DNA of 64,000 nt from Oscillospiraceae bacterium (GTDB taxonomy: Bacteria; Bacillota; Clostridia; Oscillospirales; Acutalibacteraceae), in the NCBI GenBank assembly GCA_015066465.1, contig SVOI01000006.1, forward strand, positions 21,233 through 85,232. Reading direction: 5' to 3'. Below the pieces are notes generated by a model. The model did not search any database. It had not been told where the DNA came from and saw nothing but the letters and a program-made list of their open reading frames with translations. Position numbers and translations under genes: made by a program. Shown one piece after another: positions 57,901 through 64,000 of the stretch. Each line of letters opens with the position of its first letter. Within the stretch, counting starts at the first letter, position 1.

Positions 57901-59007
57901 GTAAGAGGTAGCTTTTACTGTATCCTGAATTATTATTTCCTCAAGCGTTTTAACATTTTTAAAATTATCCTCATACAGATATTTAGTTAAAGTAACGCTT
58001 TTAAGAGTTAGTGGTAAATAATACGTTTTTTTAGAATAAGAACACTCATAGGAATTCTCATACTCGTAAGAACCAAACCAATAACCTAAAAAATAAATAT
58101 CAGCATCTTGTTCATTATTTGTTGCATCCGAACCAACAAATGGTGTTTTAATGCTTTCAAAGCAGTTTCCTGAAAATGCACCAATACCAATTCTTTTCAC
58201 CGAGTCAGGAATAACTAAATTTTTACCCAAAGCGGTTGTGTTCTGAAAAGCATACATGCCAATTTCTTCAAGTGTTTCAGGTAAAGAGATACTATTAAGT
58301 TCAGTACAATTTCTGAAAGCATATTCACTTATACTCATGACACCATAAGGAATATTAACCTCTTTAAGAGAGGTACATCCATCAAAACAACCATTATTTA
58401 TGCATATTACCTTATATGGAATATTAATCGACTCTAATGAAGTACAACCTCTGAAGCCACTTAAATATTCAAGATTTTTAGGAAGAGTAACATTTTTTAA
58501 AGAGATACAATTCAAAAAAGCATCCTGAGAAATCCGAGTTACTGTGTTGGGAATAACAATACTTTCGAGAGAAGTACAGCCTTCAAACATGTTTCTTGAT
58601 ATTGAAGTAATATTCGCCTTTATTGTAACAGATTTAAGTTTAGTGAAGTTGAAAAAAGACTTTGAACCTATGCTTGTAATAGCCGATTCAACTATAAGAT
58701 TTTCACAGGTTTCAGCATACTTTGCCCATGGACGATTTACGGGAGTATAATCATACAAATTACCTGCACCCGAAATTGTTAACGTAGCAGTTTCTTCATC
58801 ATAAACAACTGTTGGGACAATTGTAGTTGAACCACCAAAAGAAAAAGCTGATGCATTAATCCCACTTAATGCTTTATTTAAAAATCCCCCAAGATTTTCT
58901 AAAAATTCACTTTCAGTATTCGTTAAAATTAAGTTCAATGGTAGTATTCCAAGTAACAAAATTACACTCAAAGCAAATGATAATGCTTTTTTAGCTCTTT
59001 TACTCAT
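54976..59007 (-). CDS. Giant BspA-type leucine-rich repeat surface protein
   Basis: 1343 residues with an N-terminal signal peptide (about 6-26). More than twenty LRR_5 units follow, with the consensus ITxIGxxAFxxCxxLxxVxIP (about 75-1110). Two MBG-like or Ig-like domains (about 1125-1310) and a hydrophobic C-terminal segment (IFTNVITLLLELLKKLFSIF) come after. BspA-like proteins mediate adhesion in gut and oral bacteria. No LPXTG or dockerin is visible; the C-terminal helix may anchor it. It overlaps the stop of the anti-sigma-like gene (TAATG), so it is likely controlled by the ECF sigma upstream. Confidence 0.93.
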   Translation of the reverse strand: MSKRAKKALSFALSVILLLGILPLNLILTNTESEFLENLGGFLNKALSGINASAFSFGGSTTIVPTVVYDEETATLTISGAGNLYDYTPVNRPWAKYAETCENLIVESAITSIGSKSFFNFTKLKSVTIKANITSISRNMFEGCTSLESIVIPNTVTRISQDAFLNCISLKNVTLPKNLEYLSGFRGCTSLESINIPYKVICINNGCFDGCTSLKEVNIPYGVMSISEYAFRNCTELNSISLPETLEEIGMYAFQNTTALGKNLVIPDSVKRIGIGAFSGNCFESIKTPFVGSDATNNEQDADIYFLGYWFGSYEYENSYECSYSKKTYYLPLTLKSVTLTKYLYEDNFKNVKTLEEIIIQDTVKATSYPDSFAFGCTALKSVINNSRTITSFDANSFRGCSELENIQIPQKLEVIGSMAFAYCKKLSDITFPFKDFVIKQEAFLDTAFLNEYDGDFVVVGDGVLLKYIGEATNVVIPSTVKRISTSFYNCKHITDVTIPDSVLYINQYSFYDCKELKNLYIPDSVIEISQNAFYYMSDKLNLSVPFIGKNRSVVSGKADAKIIYWFGNNSNSISSLTLRNGVAFSECGKGMRIRTLNIEANVEKLMKSCFRGSGIYYLNISPDVKFTEIPDKAFSENYIKTLVIPGVIKVIGTAFIDNAITELTLSEGIEEINSSFRGARFTSVFLPESLISIKGTAFENSNSLKDVSIGKNVSFISETAFRGSSVENFSISSENPYFFSEGPAIYNSDGELYYYNRPNSAKVLYIGERVTSISDEQLKDFSSLTEYQVDENNKIYSSRDGLLYKNSGKLLFSVPQKYNNDLCVTSDTEAVGDFAFYKVNLPTLKFLGDTRLQAGILQNAKIENLYFYNVNISLEDLFYGYPELKSVTITNQTDDIPERFAFQCKIENITINGSSKKLGASAFSLGEFKNITLPDSLELIGDNAFNNTKLESVYLGKALEDIGYAAFYFCNVPEIELPETVLTIGDSAFFGTKFTEIKLGEKIKTVGEYAFSGSSLKKAVINEKIVDMSDMIFQNCKDLEIVVVGSHVTRIGDLAFQNCNALNTVVIPDSVTEISEDAFSGANEDVIIYCNKNSYAQSYAEKYNIKYTTLVLDSIPNQTYTSKPIEPEVNAKANNKNLTLNKEYTLDFSDNVNVGRAKVVAKGLGDFRHLVATAHFEILSKPVSDVVVTSYDTYYHPKGSEPKLSLYIGENKLVQGVDYEILDNGNSMKNVGTYNVTVKGIGNLTGTYNTTYKILQRSITVTTIKSGDELVVTDSGCTLVEGTDYIVENRVDENGNEKIVVVGIGNYTDEKIYEEKGDLFPDIFTNVITLLLELLKKLFSIF

Positions 59008-59990
59008 TAATCTGCCACCTCACCTTCCATTAAAAACTGGAAGCTACAATCACCATTGCTTACTGTGATTATATATTCGTTTGTATCACTTAAAAACTCT
59101 TTTTGAATTTTACATTCTGATTTATCAATTTCCACTTCGCTTCCATCACTATAAACTGCAATAATCTTCATATCATTTATAGTATATTCATCTGTAAAAA
59201 CGCCATAAATTGAAGTAAGTGTCACGGGGTTTTGTTTTTCTTCTGATAAAACTGTTACATAAACACAAGTTTCTGCACCTTTGTAACTCACAGATATTTT
59301 TGTTTCGCCATCTTCTTTTGGTTTACCTATTGTTACTTTGCATTCACTTATATTTATAACGTTACTTTCACCCGTTACGTAATCGACACCAACATAAGTA
59401 TTTGATAAATTAATATCTGACACGTTTTTATAAATATAATTTGTGCCTGGTGGTGATATTAAATAAATATTTTTAACAGTATTGTTTTCTACATCTTTTA
59501 CTTCAATAAAAGTTGTTGTTTGTTCTGAAACGAACTCTGTTGTAGTTTCTAAAACCTTTTCTGTTGTTACTTCGGTCGTTTTTTCATTTTTTATTAACTC
59601 TTCAAATCTACCTAAAGCGGTTTTAAAAATATTACCTTCTGCCACAGTTTCATTATTAACGCTGAAGTTTGCCATACCAACTACCAATACCGTAGCAGCT
59701 GCACACGCTACAGAAGCTGTTAATTTTTTTCTTCGGCTTAAATTATATTTTTTTATAATCGAATTAATATTTGTTATTTCTTTTAATTCAACTGTTCCAC
59801 CATTCAAAAGTGAATAAACTGACTCTAAAGCGAGGCAACACTCATCAATGATTTCTGCATTGATTTCTTCATAAGATTTCGATAATTCATTTTCGATTAT
59901 ATCATTTAACTCTTTAATTAAAGAATTATAAAACAAAGCATCATTTAAATTTTCATTTATAACAAAATTTTGCTTTAATGATGTTTTCAA
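59007..59990 (-). CDS. Anti-sigma-like single-pass membrane protein with Ig-like outer domains
   Basis: 327 residues: cytosolic helical N terminus (about 1-92), one membrane helix (TASVACAAATVLVVGMANFSV, about 93-113), a Thr/Glu-rich linker, and two extracytoplasmic Ig-like domains (about 165-325). Position and topology fit an anti-sigma factor or surface-sensing regulator of the ECF sigma encoded 3 bp upstream. No zinc-finger anti-sigma motif is seen, so this is inferred from context. The start is TTG 59990, with GAAGGAGG upstream. Confidence 0.72.
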   Translation of the reverse strand: MKTSLKQNFVINENLNDALFYNSLIKELNDIIENELSKSYEEINAEIIDECCLALESVYSLLNGGTVELKEITNINSIIKKYNLSRRKKLTASVACAAATVLVVGMANFSVNNETVAEGNIFKTALGRFEELIKNEKTTEVTTEKVLETTTEFVSEQTTTFIEVKDVENNTVKNIYLISPPGTNYIYKNVSDINLSNTYVGVDYVTGESNVINISECKVTIGKPKEDGETKISVSYKGAETCVYVTVLSEEKQNPVTLTSIYGVFTDEYTINDMKIIAVYSDGSEVEIDKSECKIQKEFLSDTNEYIITVSNGDCSFQFLMEGEVAD

Positions 59991-59992
59991 AA

Positions 59993-60517
59993 TCAGTCGC
60001 CTCCTTCAAATTGTAATTTTATTAATTCTTTCACCTTAAGCCGTAGCCGTGACAATCGTTTTGCTACAACATCAAATGACAAATTCAGTTCTTCGGCTAT
60101 TTCTTTTATTGATTTATTTTCAATATATTTTAGTTTATAAATTTCTTGTTCATTTTCTTTGAGCTCAGAAACAAGTTTTTCTGCTAATAAGTCGTAATCA
60201 AGGTCATTATAATCAGTTACATTCTCCACGGCAAGTGTTTCAGATAACGTATATATAGGAATAATTTTTTCTGCTTTTTGATTTTGTCGCCACTGTTCTT
60301 TAATTAAATTATCAGCAATCTTATATAAAAAACCAGCAACGTTTTTGATATCTTCATTTTTCAGATAACGTTTATATAGTATGTAAAAACACTCTTGCAC
60401 ACAATCGTCAGTCTGGTCCTGATTTTTAAGTTTTAAATTACAGAAGCGTTGCAGGTTACTGTAATAAAGTTTGTAATCGCGGTCTAACTTTTCGCTTGCT
60501 ATTCTTTTGTTACCCAC
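59993..60517 (-). CDS. ECF-type RNA polymerase sigma factor
   Basis: 174 residues with region 2 (DDCVQECFYILYKRY and FLYKIADNLIKEQWR) and region 4 (LKYIENKSIKEIAEELNLSFDVVAKRLSRLR). The start is GTG 60517 with AAAGGAG 8 bases upstream. It forms an operon with an anti-sigma-like protein and a giant surface protein. Small sigma factors of this kind typically regulate their own operon. Confidence 0.93.
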   Translation of the reverse strand: MGNKRIASEKLDRDYKLYYSNLQRFCNLKLKNQDQTDDCVQECFYILYKRYLKNEDIKNVAGFLYKIADNLIKEQWRQNQKAEKIIPIYTLSETLAVENVTDYNDLDYDLLAEKLVSELKENEQEIYKLKYIENKSIKEIAEELNLSFDVVAKRLSRLRLKVKELIKLQFEGGD

Positions 60518-60608
60518 CTGTGCGCTCCTTTCAAAAATTGTTCTCTACTATATTGTGTCAAAAAAGGTAAAACTTGACATAATTTTTTTAAAATTTTTTA
60601 AATGCTGA

Positions 60609-60639
60609 AACCGACTGATTGAAATTCAACCAGTCGGTT
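60609..60639 (-). terminator. Hairpin between the esterase and sigma-factor genes
   Basis: Arms AACCGACTG and CAGTCGGTT with a 13-base loop. The T-run on the minus strand is weak. It separates the esterase gene from the sigma operon. Confidence 0.65.
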
Positions 60640-60644
60640 CAATT

Positions 60645-61541
60645 TTAAAACGTATCTTTAAAGAAATTTAACATATTCTCAATCGCATCGTTGCCCTCGT
60701 CTGAATAAGGGTAAAGAACTGAAAACACGTGTGGAAGATGCTTGCCATTAGTTTTGCCGTAATTGTAAAGCTCTGTTTTTACCCCCAACGACTTAATTTT
60801 TTCGTATGTAGAAATTGTTTGCTTTTCTGCTAAAAAATCGCCCGAAGAAGTAATTAAAACTGTTGGTGGTAAATCCGAGAACTTTGCAATATCTTTAAAA
60901 TTCATATAGCGTGAAGTAGGGCTCGAAGCGTAGTTTTTGCCCCACATTCCCCTTGTATATACGCTCATAGGAGAATTCGAATTCATATCTGATACAGGTG
61001 AAACAAGACCGAGGCAAGTGAATTTAAGACCACAATCTTTTACTGAAAAGACTCCTCTTAAAACACTGCTTTTTGAGAGCACTGCAGAATAGAGTGCCAA
61101 CTGTCCACCAGCACTATCACCCGTGAGCATTATTTTTTTACTGTCGCAAGGGTAAGATGAGAGATTATTATTTATCCACAAAAGAGCTTCTGCAATTTCC
61201 TTTAACTGCTCAGGAACGGTAGTTTCAGGCCACAATGTATAACTCATACTAAAAACTGTAAAGCCTTTTGAAGCTAAAACCATATTGTAGTATTTATTGA
61301 GTTCCTTGTCGCCATACATCCAACCGCCGCCGTGAATGTCTATTATAACAGGAAGCTTTTCGTTTTCCATATTTTCCGGGAAATAAACGTCTAACTTATG
61401 TTGCCATTTATCGTCATCGATATATGGAATATCACAAATTTCTGTTACACCAGCTGGTGCAGACTGAGTTGCGAGTCTTTTTAAATCACCACGCTCGGTA
61501 TTTTTCCAGAAAAGTTTAAGCACAGGTGCTGGAATACCCAT
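60645..61541 (-). CDS. Alpha/beta hydrolase, HSL-type esterase
   Basis: 298 residues. The oxyanion-hole motif is DIHGGGWMYGD, the nucleophile Ser lies in LTGDSAGGQLA, the acid lies in SSGDFL, and a C-terminal HLPHVF supplies the His. Family: hormone-sensitive-lipase-type carboxylesterases. The start is ATG 61541 (GGGGG 7 bases upstream). There is no signal peptide, so it is cytosolic; the substrate is unknown. It follows gpmI in the same direction. Confidence 0.9.
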   Translation of the reverse strand: MGIPAPVLKLFWKNTERGDLKRLATQSAPAGVTEICDIPYIDDDKWQHKLDVYFPENMENEKLPVIIDIHGGGWMYGDKELNKYYNMVLASKGFTVFSMSYTLWPETTVPEQLKEIAEALLWINNNLSSYPCDSKKIMLTGDSAGGQLALYSAVLSKSSVLRGVFSVKDCGLKFTCLGLVSPVSDMNSNSPMSVYTRGMWGKNYASSPTSRYMNFKDIAKFSDLPPTVLITSSGDFLAEKQTISTYEKIKSLGVKTELYNYGKTNGKHLPHVFSVLYPYSDEGNDAIENMLNFFKDTF

Positions 61542-61579
61542 CTTTTTACCCCCTTGCCGCAAAAATTATTATTTAAAAA

Positions 61580-63151
61580 TTATTTTATAAGGCTTTCTTC
61601 CCAACTATCGTATGGGTCAATACCAAAGATTGTTGCTACTGTTGGTGCAACGTTTGCAAGACCGAAGTTACCATCCTTTAATTCATATTTATTTTTGCTA
61701 TAAATAATGAATGGAACTGGATTAAGTGAATGAGCTGTTCTTACCTGAATTTCGCCCTTCTTGTTCTTTTCAAGCATTTCATCAGCATTACCGTGGTCAG
61801 CAGTAATAAGAACTGTTACACCATATTCATCTGCAACCTTTAATACTCTTGCGAGTGCAATATCTACTGCTTCAACAGAAATAATTGTTGCTTCAAGAGA
61901 ACCGGTGTGACCAACCATATCGCCATTTGGATAGTTGCAACGGATAAAGTCATATTTTTCTGATTTTATAGCTTCAATAACAGCGTCTGTAACTTCTGCA
62001 GATTTCATCCAAGGTCTTTCGTCAAATGAAACCTTATCTGATGGAATTTCAAGATATGTTTCAAGCTCTTCACTGAACTTGTCGCTCTTGTTACCATTCC
62101 AGAAGTATGTTACGTGACCATATTTCTGTGTTTCAGAAACTGCATATTGATTTAAGCCTTTTGAAACAAGTAACTCTGAAAGTGTATTTTTAATTTCTGG
62201 TGGGTTAACAAGGTAACGAGCCGGAAGCTTTAAGTCACCATCATACTGTAACATACCAGCATAAGTAACATCTAACTTTTCACCACGGTCGAACTTTGTG
62301 AACTCATCGTAATCAAATGCCATACTGAGCTCAAGAGCTCTGTCGCCACGGAAGTTAAAGAGAATTACACTATCTTTATTATTGATAGCACCAACAGGTG
62401 CACCATTTTCAGCAATAACGAATGGTGGTAAATCCTGGTCGATAACATCTGCATTTTCACTTCTGTATGTGTTAATAGCTTCAATAGCACTTGAGAACTG
62501 TCTGCCGATACCCTTAACGTGAGTATCCCAGCCGAGTTTAACCATATTCCAGTCTGCTTCGTAGCGGTCCATTGTGATTTTCATTCTACCGCCGCCGCTT
62601 GCGATTTTACCTGAGAATGTATCATCATTGAGCTCTGCTAAAGCATTTTCAAGCTGTTCAACATAGATTGGTGCAGAAGTTGCAGGAACGTCACGACCAT
62701 CAAGAAGAATGTGAACACGAACTGATTTAATACCATCAGCCTTTGCTTGTTTTAACATAGCAATAAGGTGAGAAATATTTGAGTGAACGTTACCATCTGA
62801 AAGAAGACCGATAAAGTGAAGTGTGCTGTTGTTTGAAAGGCAGTTATCTTTAATTTCACCCCAAGCAGTTGAAGTATAGATTTTGCCTGACTCGATTGAT
62901 TCGTTAACTAATTTTGCACCTTGTGAATAAATCTGACCGCAACCTAAAGCGTTGTGACCAACCTCACTGTTACCCATATCGTCATCTGATGGAAGACCAA
63001 CTGCATCGCCGTGTGCTTTAAGTCTTACGTTTGGACATTCTTTTAAAAGCTTATCAAGAACAGGTGTGTTTGCAAGAGTAACTGCATCACCAATACCTGT
63101 TTTTGAATAACCGATACCGTCCATTACTATTAAAAGTACTTTTTCGTTCAT
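61580..63151 (-). CDS. gpmI: 2,3-bisphosphoglycerate-independent phosphoglycerate mutase
   Basis: 523 residues, an alkaline-phosphatase-fold metalloenzyme that interconverts 3- and 2-phosphoglycerate. Asp11 (VMDGIG) and catalytic Ser62 (MGNSEVGH) are visible, as are HILLDGRDVPATSA, GRMKITMDRYEADW, MVGHTG and ITADHGNAD. It is next to tpiA in a glycolytic cluster. Confidence 0.97.
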   Translation of the reverse strand: MNEKVLLIVMDGIGYSKTGIGDAVTLANTPVLDKLLKECPNVRLKAHGDAVGLPSDDDMGNSEVGHNALGCGQIYSQGAKLVNESIESGKIYTSTAWGEIKDNCLSNNSTLHFIGLLSDGNVHSNISHLIAMLKQAKADGIKSVRVHILLDGRDVPATSAPIYVEQLENALAELNDDTFSGKIASGGGRMKITMDRYEADWNMVKLGWDTHVKGIGRQFSSAIEAINTYRSENADVIDQDLPPFVIAENGAPVGAINNKDSVILFNFRGDRALELSMAFDYDEFTKFDRGEKLDVTYAGMLQYDGDLKLPARYLVNPPEIKNTLSELLVSKGLNQYAVSETQKYGHVTYFWNGNKSDKFSEELETYLEIPSDKVSFDERPWMKSAEVTDAVIEAIKSEKYDFIRCNYPNGDMVGHTGSLEATIISVEAVDIALARVLKVADEYGVTVLITADHGNADEMLEKNKKGEIQVRTAHSLNPVPFIIYSKNKYELKDGNFGLANVAPTVATIFGIDPYDSWEESLIK

Positions 63152-63216
63152 TTTAAATCCGCCTTTATATTATTGTTGAGGTGAACTCAAAATGAATTCA
63201 CCTCATTTAGTGTTAA

Positions 63217-63984
63217 TTATTTGCTTGCAGCTTTAACAATAACTGCGAAATCTTCTGCCTTTAAAGATGCGCCACCGATAAGACCACCGTCAACATCTTC
63301 TTGAGCTACGAGTTCTTCTGCATTAGCAGCGTTCATTGAACCACCATACTGAATTGTGAGAGCATCTGCATCTGCTTTAGAATAAAGCTCTGCCACAACT
63401 TCACGGATAGCGTGGTTAACTTCATTAGCCTGTTCAGCAGTAGCAGTTTTACCTGTACCGATAGCCCAAACTGGCTCGTAAGCAATAATGATGTTTTTAA
63501 GTTCTTCTGCTGTAACACCCTGAAGAGCAATTTTAGTCTGTAAGCGAACAGTTTCTTCTGTAATACCCTGTTCTCTTTCTTCAAGAAGCTCACCAACACA
63601 AAGAATTACTGTAAGTCCAGAATTGAGTGCTGCACGAACTCTTTTATTAACTGTAACATCAGTTTCACCGAAATATTGTCTTCTTTCTGAGTGACCGATG
63701 ATTACATACTGGACGCCGATTGATTTGAGCATTGGAGCAGAAACTTCTGCTGTGAAAGCACCGCTTTCTGCCCAGTGGCAGTTTTCAGCACCGATTTTGA
63801 TATTTGAACCAGCAGCTGCTTCTTGTGCTGCAAAAATATCGATATAAGGAACACAAAGAACAACGTCACAGTCAGCACCAGCAACGAGTGGTTTCATAGC
63901 TGTGATGATTTCTTTTGTTTCTGCAGGTGTTTTGTTCATTTTCCAGTTACCTGCAATAACTGCTTTACGAAGTGATTTATTCAT
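63217..63984 (-). CDS. tpiA: Triosephosphate isomerase
   Basis: 255 residues with Lys15 (GNWKMN), His98 (HSERRQ) and Glu170 ([14 protein letters not shown]). Complete, 65 bp upstream of gpmI. The start at 63984 sits near the right edge of the window. Confidence 0.97.
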   Translation of the reverse strand: MNKSLRKAVIAGNWKMNKTPAETKEIITAMKPLVAGADCDVVLCVPYIDIFAAQEAAAGSNIKIGAENCHWAESGAFTAEVSAPMLKSIGVQYVIIGHSERRQYFGETDVTVNKRVRAALNSGLTVILCVGELLEEREQGITEETVRLQTKIALQGVTAEELKNIIIAYEPVWAIGTGKTATAEQANEVNHAIREVVAELYSKADADALTIQYGGSMNAANAEELVAQEDVDGGLIGGASLKAEDFAVIVKAASK

Positions 63985-64000
63985 TTTTATAAACCTCTGT

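Noticed and set aside
55800..58700. CRISPR-like or tandem DNA repeat array
   Set aside because: Periodic similarity comes from leucine-rich repeat codons in one long open frame, with no constant repeat/spacer structure.

Overview
This 64 kb stretch looks like the chromosome of a low-GC, anaerobic, endospore-forming Clostridia member, probably a gut Oscillospiraceae/Ruminococcaceae-type organism. It carries spo0A, gpr and spoIIP, a complete six-gene Rnf complex, strong AGGAGG-type ribosome binding sites and many TTG/GTG starts. Consensus sigma-A promoters (TTGACA/TTGAAA, 17 bp, TATAAT) recur. I saw no tRNA, rRNA or CRISPR array.

Layout. 1-11.1 kb (minus strand): rnfCDGEAB runs into a NusG-II protein, a Gx-transporter, a two-repeat FMN-binding-like lipoprotein, apbE, a second lipoprotein and an MBOAT acyltransferase. 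I read this as Rnf ion pumping joined to a candidate extracytoplasmic flavin electron-transfer branch. 11.5-12.6 kb: a TIR-like protein. 12.6-13.6 kb: small orphan genes among REP-like palindromes. 13.7-19.5 kb: a domain-permuted GH3 glucosidase, spo0A and a chemoreceptor. 19.8-26.3 kb: small membrane proteins, a c-di-AMP receptor (DarA), a DUF1854/ABC pair and a GPH-type symporter. 26.4-34.2 kb: core genes (der, DUF512 radical SAM, rpmF/DUF177, pgi, spoIIP, gpr). 34.3-39.6 kb: a Cthe_2159-like protein, DUF4956, a VTC polyphosphate polymerase and a two-component system.

39.78-50.34 kb is the centrepiece: a 10.5 kb integrative element inserted in the 5' end of ychF, bounded by a 25 bp direct repeat that rebuilds the ychF start. 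It encodes a tyrosine integrase, a Tn916-like Xis, an FtsK/TcpA-like ATPase, two HTH regulators, three secreted or membrane cargo proteins and a CRESS-DNA-virus-like Rep (HUH nuclease plus SF3 helicase). Just upstream of rep is a stem-loop whose loop carries TAGTATTAC, the circovirus-type origin nonanucleotide. The rep gene probably starts at an ATT codon behind a near-perfect Shine-Dalgarno.

50.3-64 kb: ychF, a PHP phosphoesterase and metallophosphoesterase pair, DUF4234 and DUF2752 proteins, an ECF sigma / anti-sigma / giant BspA-like LRR surface protein operon, an esterase, gpmI and tpiA. Two 276 bp MITE-like elements with TA target duplications lie at 34-309 and 16061-16336. The first sits exactly in the stop codon of the MBOAT gene, between it and the ribosome binding site of the next operon gene.
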